Below, piece by piece: positions 52,410-59,649 of a DNA stretch of 64,000 nucleotides. Below the pieces are notes generated by a model. The model did not search any database, was not told the origin of the DNA, and saw only the letters and a list, made by a program, of their open reading frames with translations. The translations under genes and the position numbers were made by a program. The stretch is taken from IMG/VR virus record IMGVR_UViG_3300017743_005089, positions 36,971 to 100,970 of that record; one strand, written 5' to 3'. Origin of the DNA: a virus. How positions within the stretch are numbered: position 1 is the stretch's first letter; each line of letters starts with the position of its first letter.

Positions 52410-53216
52410 TTATTCGGGGCGCTTTCCTAGTGGTTTTCCATCTTGTCCGATTTCACCCGCTCTAATTTTTGTGGCGGATACTTCTTGTAATTCTTTACTT
52501 AGTTCAATCATCTCTATGTTGTACCCAACCCCTCTTCCGTAAAAAATATCCATAATATTGGGGAGCTCGACAACTTTAATTTTATTCCCGAATTCAATGC
52601 AAGCAGATTCTATTTCTTTCTTAACTTGCTCGAAATTATATGGATTCTTATCGTCAATTCCGCCGACATCTCTTAGCGCTATACAGCATTGACCTGTTCT
52701 TCTTACAGCTTCTGCCACAAGATTTTTGTGACCAACATGAAAAGGTTGGTACCTACCAATTAAAAGCGCCGTTGGAGCCTGATTGTCCCAAGCTTCGGTT
52801 TTATTCAATTCCTTTAAGGTTTTCTCTACCCATTCTTCTGGCGTTCCAGTTGTAAGCCTTAAATCATAATTCATAGGTCTTTGAAACATCTTATTAGTAT
52901 CTTCGTATCTACCCTCCATTATACGGTCCACCCATATAACAAAGTCTGCATTAAAAGCGGCTCTAGTTTCTTGAGTCGGGCATACAAAGTCAGCTATAAC
53001 ATAAGATCCCCCCATTTTTGCCCAATCACATAGTTTCCCCATCCTTGTGGCATGAGCAAGCCTATCTTCGGCTGAAAAGCCTAGCTCGGAGTATATGTCC
53101 TGCCTTACGGCATCTGCATTGAACCATGCTGCGTTTAACTTAGATACTAATTTTTCAGCTAATGTAGTTTTTCCTGATCCAGGAAGACCCATTATGAGAA
53201 TCTTTCTTTTTGTCAT
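52410..53216 (-). CDS. APS kinase fused to a nucleotidyltransferase
   Basis: 268 residues, the only minus-strand gene. Residues 1-140 are APS-kinase-like: Walker A GLPGSGKT, FNADAVRQDIYSELGFSAED (compare DGDNVRxGLNxDLGFS) and MGGSYVIADFVCPTQETRAAF. The rest is a HxGH nucleotidyltransferase, GRYQPFHVGHKNLV, then SATKIRAG, like NMN adenylyltransferases. PAPS synthetases also join an APS kinase to a HxGH enzyme (ATP sulfurylase). It could make PAPS for the sulfotransferases. Alternatives are an NAD-salvage or polynucleotide enzyme. Confidence 0.7.
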   Translation of the reverse strand: MTKRKILIMGLPGSGKTTLAEKLVSKLNAAWFNADAVRQDIYSELGFSAEDRLAHATRMGKLCDWAKMGGSYVIADFVCPTQETRAAFNADFVIWVDRIMEGRYEDTNKMFQRPMNYDLRLTTGTPEEWVEKTLKELNKTEAWDNQAPTALLIGRYQPFHVGHKNLVAEAVRRTGQCCIALRDVGGIDDKNPYNFEQVKKEIESACIEFGNKIKVVELPNIMDIFYGRGVGYNIEMIELSKELQEVSATKIRAGEIGQDGKPLGKRPE

Positions 53217-53257
53217 ACTTATTGTTACATTTATTTTTATATTTTAGGAAAAAAAAC

Positions 53258-53286
53258 TTGACTTCGATTGTATATTGTGCTAATAT
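53258..53286 (+). promoter_or_regulatory. Sigma70-like promoter in the divergent intergenic region
   Basis: TTGACT (53258-53263), a 17-nt spacer and TAATAT (53281-53286). The ATG at 53297 lies 10 nt after the -10. It shares the divergent gap (53217-53296) with the 5' side of the APS-kinase gene. Confidence 0.7.
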
Positions 53287-53296
53287 ATGTCTCATA

Positions 53297-53509
53297 ATGA
53301 AAACAATTTCTAAAAACTTAGTAAAAAACGAAAATGTCGTATTCGTCGTTACCAGAAGAGGCCGAAGAATTGAAGAGACAAATTATAAAACTCAGCCCGA
53401 AGCTTTATATAGAGCCGACTGCCTTTACTCAACGCTGAAAGAATGGGATCCAGGCGACCTCGATAAGATAAATATCGTGAAGACCTCCCGTCCATATAAA
53501 ATATTTTAA
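53297..53509 (+). CDS. Small basic protein of unknown function
   Basis: The ATG at 53297 is used because an upstream in-frame extension would begin before the promoter. 70 residues (MKTISKNLVKNENVVFVVTR...), with a strand-helix pattern and many Arg/Lys. It is 3 nt from the dUTPase start. No family identified. Confidence 0.5.
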   Translation: MKTISKNLVKNENVVFVVTRRGRRIEETNYKTQPEALYRADCLYSTLKEWDPGDLDKINIVKTSRPYKIF

Positions 53510-53512
53510 TTA

Positions 53513-53941
53513 ATGAAAGTTAAATTCACTAAAACCAATCCATTAGCAAAAACTCCAGAAAAAGCAAATGCAACTGATGCGGGCTTTGATCTTACAGCTA
53601 TAGCAGTGACCTATCCTTCTGACTCTTTAGGGGTGTTCATTGAGGTCTGCACTGGAATATGTCTTGAGATCCCAAAAGGTTATGTTGGTTTAGTTTTTCC
53701 TAGATCCAGCATAAGCAATACAAAGCATTTCTTGAGAAATTCTGTAGGGGTTATTGATAGCGGCTACAGAGGTGAAATAAAATTGAGGTTTTCCACTGAT
53801 GATACTAATACTTGCTATCAAATTGGAGATAAAGTAGGGCAAGTAGTTTTCATTAGGCTCCCTGTGGTTGAAATGATCGAATCAAGTGTTCTTTCTGATT
53901 CTGACAGGGGGTTAGGAGGTTTTGGGAGCACGGGCAAATGA
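53513..53941 (+). CDS. dut: dUTP diphosphatase
   Basis: 142 residues, typical length. All five motifs are present: DAGFDL (22-27), PRSSIS (63-68), GVIDSGYRGEI (79-89), GDKVGQVVF (105-113) and RGLGGFGSTGK (132-142). It hydrolyses dUTP to dUMP and pyrophosphate, keeping uracil out of DNA and feeding thymidylate synthesis. A trimeric cytoplasmic enzyme. It overlaps the next gene by 4 nt. Confidence 0.95.
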   Translation: MKVKFTKTNPLAKTPEKANATDAGFDLTAIAVTYPSDSLGVFIEVCTGICLEIPKGYVGLVFPRSSISNTKHFLRNSVGVIDSGYRGEIKLRFSTDDTNTCYQIGDKVGQVVFIRLPVVEMIESSVLSDSDRGLGGFGSTGK

Positions 53942-54138
53942 TTCTGTTTAATTATATTTTAAATAAGTTTTGCCCTTATGTAGCTATAATTTTTACTATG
54001 TCTACTTGCTTACCTTATGATCGCTGGCAGTTATATGTTATATCAGGAATGATATTCTTTATAGACAGGTTTAGCTTTAACGCGGGTTATAGTTTGGCTT
54101 ATTGCCATTCGAACAATATTGATTTAAGCAAAAAATGA
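53938..54138 (+). CDS. Small membrane protein
   Basis: 66 residues. Two hydrophobic stretches (about 2-20 and 33-50) flank a short polar loop, and it ends NNIDLSKK. Its ATGA overlaps the dUTPase stop and it overlaps the next gene by 4 nt. Unknown role; a two-span topology is likely. Confidence 0.45.
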   Translation: MILFNYILNKFCPYVAIIFTMSTCLPYDRWQLYVISGMIFFIDRFSFNAGYSLAYCHSNNIDLSKK

Positions 54139-54380
54139 GCATGGTTAAAAAATTTGCTCTTAAATTAAAAGAAAAACTTTTTGGCAACAAATATTACGTT
54201 GTCTATCGAAATAAAGACCAAAAGATTAAGACTTATCTGATAGGTGATATAGATTTGTACAAATCTTTTGGCAACTCAAATGAAAAAAGAGATAATGCTG
54301 GATTTAGAGCTTACTGCTTTGCTAGAAAATCCGTTAGGTCTTTTCGCCACGACAGGATAGTGTCTATTTCTAAAAAATAA
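54135..54380 (+). CDS. Small basic protein with a WYL-like strand pattern
   Basis: 81 residues. YYVVYRNKDQKIKTYLIGDI, then GFRAYCFARKSVRSFRHDRI, resembles the strand pair of WYL domains, which end with RxFRxDRI. Full WYL domains bind nucleotides in regulators; here only the mini-barrel is present. It is strongly basic (K and R at both ends). Identification is tentative. Confidence 0.4.
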   Translation: MSMVKKFALKLKEKLFGNKYYVVYRNKDQKIKTYLIGDIDLYKSFGNSNEKRDNAGFRAYCFARKSVRSFRHDRIVSISKK

Positions 54381-54382
54381 TT

Positions 54383-54991
54383 TTGGATATATTTTTGTGC
54401 GTTCTTTTGGTCCTTCTTGGGTTTGGTTTCGTTTTTTACAACTTAACTAATAGTGGTAGTAACAATGATGAGATACAGCAACAAGACAAGCAAGACTTCT
54501 TGGACCAAATAAATAAATTTGTTGAAAAAGATAGAGAAAAAGATATAATACATCAAACAAGTGTAAATAATTTAACGCAAGAAATAACTTCTTTAAAAGA
54601 AAAACAGTCAGAATTATTATTAAATAACAAAGACTGGGAAAAAAATTACAATAACTTAAACGCCGAGTACTTAAAAAGAGTAGACTCACTTGAAAAAACA
54701 ATACTAGAACTTTCCGAACAAAAGAAAAAAGTCACGTCACAAAAGAAAAGTAGCGAAGTAAGACTTGGACATATAGCGGAAACCCTAGCCCCATTTTTAG
54801 AACAATTCGAATTTGACCCAGAAACCTGCACTTTCTTAGGTAAACCTATAGATTATATTTCATTTGGAGACGAAGGAATAACATTTATAGAAGTTAAAAG
54901 CGGTAAAAGCCAACTTTCAGCTAAACAAAGACACATAAGAGATTTGGTTAAAGCAAAATTGGTCTACTGGAAAGAAGTAAGGATTAAATAA
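54383..54991 (+). CDS. Membrane-anchored Holliday-junction-resolvase-like nuclease
   Basis: 202 residues starting with TTG. A transmembrane segment (about 3-20), a coiled coil (about 28-115), then a nuclease-like end: RLGHIAETLAPFLEQFEF, PIDYISFGDEGITFIEVKSG (D and E-V-K as in PD-(D/E)XK) and LSAKQRHIRDLVKAKLVYW. It matches the Endonuc_Holl-type family, predicted relatives of archaeal resolvases. It may act on phage or host DNA at the membrane. Confidence 0.6.
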   Translation: MDIFLCVLLVLLGFGFVFYNLTNSGSNNDEIQQQDKQDFLDQINKFVEKDREKDIIHQTSVNNLTQEITSLKEKQSELLLNNKDWEKNYNNLNAEYLKRVDSLEKTILELSEQKKKVTSQKKSSEVRLGHIAETLAPFLEQFEFDPETCTFLGKPIDYISFGDEGITFIEVKSGKSQLSAKQRHIRDLVKAKLVYWKEVRIK

Positions 54992-55016
54992 ATTTTATTA
55001 ACAACAATAATACAAT

Positions 55017-55664
55017 ATGAAAACGAAAATCGTATCATTATTACTCGCCTTCGGGCTTTTTATTAACGTCGGATCTGCTGCATCTGCTAACTTAGGTTAT
55101 GCTTCTGATTATTTCTACAGAGGAATTCAAAAATCTGAAGAATCTATTCAAGCATCTTTGGAGTTTGAGAAATCAATTGCTGGACTTAACGCAAGCGCAT
55201 CAGTTTTCACCAACCAATCTGTTGATTCTAGTGCAGACACTTACATCGTTTCTGGTGGAGCCTCAAAATCTTTTGCGGACGGCTTGCTTGGCGCTTATGC
55301 AGGCTTAAATCACATTGAAGATGTAGTAGGTTTAGCTAGTTCTGAAGTAGAAATTACCGTTTCTATTAATTCGGTGCTCAGCCCCACCTTGTCTGCTTAT
55401 AGAGATCTTGATGACTCTTTGTATACGTTTGAATTGGGTTTATCTCATGGAATTGATTTAGGTTTTGCTGATCTTGGCTTAGGCGCCCTAGCTGGCAACA
55501 CAGAGACATCCAGCACTGATTCAAGAACTTATTATGTAGCTGGAGCAGAACTCAGTAAATCTCTAAACGATTCAGCTTCCATCTCAGTTTCTTCAGATTA
55601 TGTTGACGCGGAAGACATTGACAGAGAATTTGTTTTCTCTTCTGCTTTAACTCTTAAATTCTAA
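55017..55664 (+). CDS. TorF-like outer-membrane beta-barrel protein
   Basis: 215 residues. A signal peptide (about 1-22, ending SAASA) is followed by ANLGYASDYFYRGIQKSEES, the opening of TorF/TIGR02001-type putative porins, then alternating beta strands and a C-terminal Phe (LTLKF), the outer-membrane assembly signal. It would be exported and inserted in the host outer membrane during infection. Possible roles are receptor masking or solute uptake. It pairs with the small membrane protein downstream, then a terminator. Confidence 0.7.
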   Translation: MKTKIVSLLLAFGLFINVGSAASANLGYASDYFYRGIQKSEESIQASLEFEKSIAGLNASASVFTNQSVDSSADTYIVSGGASKSFADGLLGAYAGLNHIEDVVGLASSEVEITVSINSVLSPTLSAYRDLDDSLYTFELGLSHGIDLGFADLGLGALAGNTETSSTDSRTYYVAGAELSKSLNDSASISVSSDYVDAEDIDREFVFSSALTLKF

Positions 55665-55683
55665 CCCAAACACAATATATATT

Positions 55684-55932
55684 ATGAAAAATACATTGGA
55701 CACAATTAAAGCCTATGCTGGAGGTATTACCAGCGTTTTATTATCATTCATTGGATTACTTGTCATTTCTCAAGTTATCTTTGGCGCTTCTGCTCCTTTA
55801 AATGTAATCTCGAACCTTCAAGGAATCGTTTCTGGTTTCGTAGGTGAGGGCGCCAGCTTGGCTGGAGTTATCACCTTACTTCTTCTAGTTTCCCTACTAG
55901 GAGGTTGCGGTTCATGCTCGAAGAGTAAATAA
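55684..55932 (+). CDS. Small two-span membrane protein with a Cys-rich tail
   Basis: 82 residues with hydrophobic segments at about 17-33 and 58-72 and a GCGSCSKSK tail. It lies 19 nt downstream of the outer-membrane protein and just upstream of a strong terminator, so the two form one transcription unit. No known family. Confidence 0.5.
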   Translation: MKNTLDTIKAYAGGITSVLLSFIGLLVISQVIFGASAPLNVISNLQGIVSGFVGEGASLAGVITLLLLVSLLGGCGSCSKSK

Positions 55933-55944
55933 ATAATTTTATTC

Positions 55945-55973
55945 TTGACTTGCCCAAGGGGATCGACTATAAT
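55945..55973 (+). promoter_or_regulatory. Promoter-like sequence nested in a terminator
   Basis: TTGACT (55945-55950), a 17-nt spacer and TATAAT (55968-55973), a near-perfect hexamer pair. However, the -10 forms the hairpin loop of the terminator and the T-run lies just past the expected start. It may be coincidental or may make a tiny RNA. Confidence 0.35.
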
Positions 55974-55994
55974 TAGTCGGTCCCCTTTTTTTTT
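55956..55994 (+). terminator. Strong Rho-independent terminator
   Basis: GGGGATCGACTA and TAGTCGGTCCCC form a 12-bp stem (one G-T pair) with a TAAT loop, extended by A-T pairs into nine Ts (55986-55994). It ends the outer-membrane protein unit. Confidence 0.92.
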
Positions 55995-56033
55995 GGAAAA
56001 ATCAAGGTTTCAAAAAATTTTCCAAACAAGAGG

Positions 56034-56062
56034 TTGAATTATAGTGGACTATATATTATTAT
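56034..56062 (+). promoter_or_regulatory. Sigma70-like promoter for the small acidic protein and dNMP kinase
   Basis: TTGAAT (56034-56039), a 17-nt spacer and TATTAT (56057-56062). The ATG at 56070 is 7 nt after the -10. The spacer holds AGTGGACTATATAT, which recurs at 56866. Confidence 0.6.
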
Positions 56063-56069
56063 AAGTTAT

Positions 56070-56279
56070 ATGAAAGATGATTTTGAAGAGCCTAGCGGAC
56101 CAGGAGATTATGACGAGCAGACCGACTCATTCCGCTTCGAATTAGATGATTTAGTAGAAAGATACCTTCAGGAATTTGATATTAATACTATAACTATGAT
56201 TGGGGCTTTGACAGAAAAAATGCACGAATTAATTTCTTCTGGTAACGGGGAAATGGATATTAACCTAGACGAAGAATAA
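56070..56279 (+). CDS. Small acidic protein
   Basis: The ATG at 56070 is favoured, since the longer frame would begin at the promoter's -35 TTG. 69 residues, strongly acidic (KDDFEEPSGPGDYDEQTD..., ending MDINLDEE), with a helical centre DLVERYLQEFDI. It is 2 nt from the dNMP kinase gene. DNA mimicry or a small scaffold is possible but unproven. Confidence 0.55.
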   Translation: MKDDFEEPSGPGDYDEQTDSFRFELDDLVERYLQEFDINTITMIGALTEKMHELISSGNGEMDINLDEE

Positions 56280-56281
56280 AC

Positions 56282-56854
56282 ATGAAAAATAAATTAATAG
56301 GCTTAACTGGTTTTGCTAGAACAGGTAAGGATACTTTTCAATCAAGGAGTTCTACTTTATTAAAAAAAATGAATGCGAATTTTATTTGCCATAGGTTTGC
56401 TTTTGCAGATGCATTAAAGCAAGAATGCGACTCCTTCCTGCTTAAAAACATAGGCATATCTTCTTTTACCGAGTATACGCCTGATAAGGAAATAATTAGA
56501 CCTTTTTTGGTTACATATGGAACCCACTTGAGGAGAAAAATGGACCCAAACTGTTGGATTAAAAAAATAGATCCTTTGATTAAAAAAATCACCTCAGACG
56601 AGTCTTGTCAAAATTTTATATTTATAACTGACGTCCGTTTTAAAAATGAAGCGGAGTGGATTAAATCACTAGGAGGGTACTTAATCAACATTCACAGGGA
56701 AGGGTTTGGACCAGCAAATATAGAGGAAAAGGATCAATCTAAGCTTATTGATCCGCTTGTTGATCATAAATTGTCTTGGCCTACCTTTGGACCGAATGAA
56801 ATACAGTCCTGCGATCCTTTTATGCTCCCTATATTGAAAAAAATTTCTGAATGA
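56282..56854 (+). CDS. Deoxynucleoside monophosphate kinase
   Basis: 190 residues. The P-loop is GFARTGKDT (10-18), the GKDT variant used by T4 gene 1-type and related dNMP kinases. An FADALKQECDS lid region, IFITDVRFKNEAEWI (Walker B-like DVR) and IHREGFGP complete the pattern. It phosphorylates dNMPs to dNDPs for phage DNA synthesis, fitting the RNR and dUTPase in the same genome. Confidence 0.82.
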   Translation: MKNKLIGLTGFARTGKDTFQSRSSTLLKKMNANFICHRFAFADALKQECDSFLLKNIGISSFTEYTPDKEIIRPFLVTYGTHLRRKMDPNCWIKKIDPLIKKITSDESCQNFIFITDVRFKNEAEWIKSLGGYLINIHREGFGPANIEEKDQSKLIDPLVDHKLSWPTFGPNEIQSCDPFMLPILKKISE

Positions 56855-56878
56855 ACCCAGCAACACAGTGGACTATAT

Positions 56879-57050
56879 ATGAAATATAAATCACAAAAAA
56901 AAATACCATCAAACAGAAAAAGGTAAAAAGTCCCTATCTAAAGCTCAAAAAAAATACGATGAAGAAAATTTAGAGAAGCGTCGCGAACAAAAAAGAGAAT
57001 ATATGCGCAAAAAACGCTCTGAAAACCCTAATTATTGCAAATGGAAATGA
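56879..57050 (+). CDS. Small basic ORF broken by a nine-A run (possible frameshift)
   Basis: ATG at 56879 opens MKYKSQKK and stops soon after, but a one-base shift at the AAAAAAAAA run (56895-56903) continues as YHQTEKGKKSLSKAQKKYDE... to a TGA at 57048. That TGA overlaps the next gene's ATG (ATGA). The long frame has no other ATG before 57003. It may be programmed slippage, a base-call error or a decayed gene. Confidence 0.35.
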
Positions 57051-57169
57051 CAAAGAGTAAAACAAAAACAAAAAGCGGAAACGGCAAAGGTGATGCGCCA
57101 AGAAATAATACATCTAAAAAATTTAAATCTAACTACGAAAAGATAAACTGGAAGAAGAAAAAGGCTTGA
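57047..57169 (+). CDS. Small basic protein
   Basis: 40 residues (TKSKTKTKSGNGKGDAPRNN... ending WKKKKA), very Lys-rich, without hydrophobic segments. ATGA overlap with the preceding frame implies translation coupling. The stop lies within the -35 box of the next promoter. Unknown function. Confidence 0.4.
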   Translation: MTKSKTKTKSGNGKGDAPRNNTSKKFKSNYEKINWKKKKA

Positions 57170-57194
57170 CTTGATTGGCTCTATATTGTATAAT
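57166..57194 (+). promoter_or_regulatory. Sigma70-like promoter, near-consensus
   Basis: TTGACT (57166-57171), a 17-nt spacer and TATAAT (57189-57194). The ATG at 57205 is 10 nt beyond the -10. One of the best matches in the window. Confidence 0.78.
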
Positions 57195-57204
57195 AATCAC
57201 CACA

Positions 57205-57651
57205 ATGGATAAATTCGTAAAAGAAGAAACTGCAGCCAAAAGAGAATATCAGACTAATTATTATATAAAAAATAAAGAATCAATAGCTGCTTATAACAAA
57301 TCTTACAGAAAAGCCAAGAAAAAAGAGTCCACAAAACTTGACTCAAAAAAAACATTCCCATACTCTCAATATTGGAAAGTTTCGTATTCATGCCTTTTTC
57401 CCAAAGGCAATTCAATCAAATTCAAATCCGTCATAATAGCTAGATCAGAGGCTAATGCAAAAAAATTTTTATTTAAAAAAATAAAAGAAGATACCCCTGA
57501 TTTAGAAGTTTCAGGCATTCGCATATCTATGTTTGACAAGTCAACCCTAATACGTGGTAAGAAAATATCCACCTTAAATTGGCTTGATATCAAAAATTCA
57601 GCTTTTCCTAATGAATTAAACGTACTCTTTAAATACAATGAAAGTAACTAA
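57205..57651 (+). CDS. Basic protein of unknown function
   Basis: The start is ATG 57205, downstream of the promoter, giving 148 residues. The N-terminus has a Lys/Tyr-rich helix (REYQTNYYIKNKESIAAYNK) like those before HNH nucleases or in DNA-binding phage proteins. The rest has strand-helix units (SVIIARSEANAKKFLF-like) with no catalytic motif. It overlaps the sigma-like gene by 14 nt. Confidence 0.5.
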   Translation: MDKFVKEETAAKREYQTNYYIKNKESIAAYNKSYRKAKKKESTKLDSKKTFPYSQYWKVSYSCLFPKGNSIKFKSVIIARSEANAKKFLFKKIKEDTPDLEVSGIRISMFDKSTLIRGKKISTLNWLDIKNSAFPNELNVLFKYNESN

Positions 57652-58315
57652 AAATCAAAAAAACGAGTACATGAATCTCCTTTCAGAGCATCAGCTTGAT
57701 ATTAAATATATCGTACTAAGGTATAGACTTCCAGGACATAAACTTTCTGTCGAAGAAATTATTTCTGAAATAAATTTTAAAGCAGCTAAACATGCAGAAA
57801 CAGCCATCATTAAAAATCTAGCCTGCTTAACTAAAGAAGGTTTCAGCAAGTTAATGTTTGCAATATGTTATAATAACATAATGAGGACTGCTCACGGGCT
57901 AAGCCAAAGAGATTTCGACAATCGCCACAAAATAGTTCCTGATAAAATAATAAATCATGACAACGGCGAAACTTTATTGAGTTTAGCTTTAAAAAGCTTA
58001 AGTTCCAACTTGTATGAAGCTTCAGAGCAGGATCTAAACCTTGAATCCAAGCAGGTGAATATTGTAAAATGGATAGAAGATTATTCTGACTTTTTGAACG
58101 AAAATGAATTAAATGTTTTCAAGCAAATGCGCAAAGGTTATTCGAAAAAAGAAATATCTAATAATATGGGCGTTAGCCACCAAATGATTTCGGTCTATCA
58201 AAAAACTTTATTTGAAAAAATTAAATCTTATATTAAGTTAGATTTTTGCACCCATTCTGATAAATCAAAAATTAAAGCGGCTTCCGAATCTATAAATCGT
58301 TTATTTTCCAAATAA
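57638..58315 (+). CDS. Sigma-factor-like regulator
   Basis: 225 residues. A C-terminal helix-turn-helix spans about 154-200: LNENELNVFKQMRKGYSKKE, then ISNNMGVSHQMISVYQKTLF. It matches sigma region 4 (promoter -35 recognition). The middle (about 35-85) has weak region-2-like helices. It could direct host RNA polymerase to the phage's GTGTA-type promoters, though a region-4-only anti-sigma or late activator role is possible. Cytoplasmic. Confidence 0.55.
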   Translation: MKVTKNQKNEYMNLLSEHQLDIKYIVLRYRLPGHKLSVEEIISEINFKAAKHAETAIIKNLACLTKEGFSKLMFAICYNNIMRTAHGLSQRDFDNRHKIVPDKIINHDNGETLLSLALKSLSSNLYEASEQDLNLESKQVNIVKWIEDYSDFLNENELNVFKQMRKGYSKKEISNNMGVSHQMISVYQKTLFEKIKSYIKLDFCTHSDKSKIKAASESINRLFSK

Positions 58316-58331
58316 TTGTGTATATATTTAC

Positions 58332-58418
58332 ATGCATGATAAAGCTTTTTTTTATTTTTTAATAGTTTTACTTTTCTTTTGTTTTTACAAGGATAACGTT
58401 GGCGAACACGAAAGCTAA
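58332..58418 (+). CDS. Membrane microprotein
   Basis: 28 residues, HDKAFFYFLIVLLFFCFYKD ending NVGEHES: one aromatic-rich hydrophobic span and a polar end. A GTGTATATATTTA element at 58318 lies 1 nt before the ATG. Too short to classify. Confidence 0.35.
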   Translation: MHDKAFFYFLIVLLFFCFYKDNVGEHES

Positions 58419-58439
58419 TACGATTATATTTTTATAAAA

Positions 58440-59195
58440 ATGCCAGAGCAAAACTTAAATTTATTTATTAATACGGCTCATAAATGTGCATCCACAATGA
58501 TGCATAGAATTTTTTCGTTTATAGCTAAAAAAAACAACCTCAAATTTTGTCATGGTTTTTGTAAATCAGACCTCAAACCTTGGGCAAACATTTTTATGGC
58601 AAGAAACCCTCATGGAGAGAGCATATTGTTTGATCAACCAGCAATCAATCTAATTATATCAAGACACCCAATAGGGTCATCAATATCAAAGTATTATTCT
58701 TTTGGGTGGACGCACGAAGTGCCCCAAGGAGACGCAGACCATTTTATTGAAAGTGTACGAAAACCCATTCAAGAAAAAAGTTTAATTGAATTCGTAAAAG
58801 AAGATGTATCAGCAACAGTAAAGCATCCAAATATAACCCTTACAAATATCATAAACAAAAAAGACCTAAATGAAAAATATATATTTTTACCCTATGAACT
58901 AATTATATCCAAAAAGATTAATTTTTACGAAATAATTAAACAGGCTTGTAATTTTGATATTAATATTTCAGAAGAAGATTTTTTTAAAAAATTCTCAAAA
59001 GACTTCGATCCAGTAGAAGACAAATCGGAAGATATAGTTAACCTTCGAAGCGCTCCTCATAGAAGGTGCAGCGACCCAATGGAGTTTAAAAATAAAATTC
59101 CAGCTAATATCAGGCAAGGCATATTACTAGATTATCCAATCATAAAAGAATATGAAAACATTTTAATGAAAGAAAAAATTATAACAAACCTATGA
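58440..59195 (+). CDS. Sulfotransferase-like protein
   Basis: 251 residues. The 5' loop is HKCASTMMHR (14-23) and the 3'-phosphate motif is RHPIGSSIS (75-83), in correct order and spacing for sulfotransferases. A later YELIISKKINFYEII helix follows. It is more diverged than the island enzymes and has Cys in the loop. It stands outside the main glycan operon, near sugar-supply genes. Substrate unknown. Confidence 0.65.
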   Translation: MPEQNLNLFINTAHKCASTMMHRIFSFIAKKNNLKFCHGFCKSDLKPWANIFMARNPHGESILFDQPAINLIISRHPIGSSISKYYSFGWTHEVPQGDADHFIESVRKPIQEKSLIEFVKEDVSATVKHPNITLTNIINKKDLNEKYIFLPYELIISKKINFYEIIKQACNFDINISEEDFFKKFSKDFDPVEDKSEDIVNLRSAPHRRCSDPMEFKNKIPANIRQGILLDYPIIKEYENILMKEKIITNL

Positions 59196-59211
59196 AACCT
59201 AAAATAGCACC

Positions 59212-59649
59212 ATGACTCTCAGGGAGCTAATAAAAGAATGCACTTATAAAGATGTATTCAACATTATATATAAAAAATTCCTTCAGAAAAAAAAATGTTC
59301 TAATTCAAAAATTATAGAGTATGACATACAATACAATAAAATATTTAAAGAATTAATGAACCTCCCATATAACCCAAAAGATAATTTAAAAATTTATTTA
59401 GCCAATGTTGGTCCAGAAAAAAAAATTGACATTGATGCATGCTTATTGGACGAGCTTGAAGATGAGCTTTTTTCGCTTGATTTTGTTGATTGGTCCGATA
59501 TAATAGACTTAGAATTATACGACTCAGTGAAAATGACTCGAGCCGAATGCTTGGCTCATATATTATGGGAAATAACCTTCTGGGGCTTCTCAAGAGAGGC
59601 AATCAATAAACAAAAGAAAAAAACATTCGATACAGAAAATGAAAAATGA
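59212..59649 (+). CDS. DUF6557-like protein
   Basis: 145 residues. The start (TLRELIKECTYKDVFNIIYK), a middle Y.KIFKELMNL and the end ECLAHILWEITFWGFSREAI match the order of a small uncharacterised bacterial family (DUF6557-like). It is helical and acidic in the centre. It overlaps the cupin gene by 11 nt. No function can be given. Confidence 0.5.
   Translation: MTLRELIKECTYKDVFNIIYKKFLQKKKCSNSKIIEYDIQYNKIFKELMNLPYNPKDNLKIYLANVGPEKKIDIDACLLDELEDELFSLDFVDWSDIIDLELYDSVKMTRAECLAHILWEITFWGFSREAINKQKKKTFDTENEK

Noticed and set aside
53210-53296. N-terminal extension of the small gene at 53297
   Set aside because: The extension would start upstream of a good promoter and overlap the divergent gene's start; the ATG at 53297 fits the promoter geometry.
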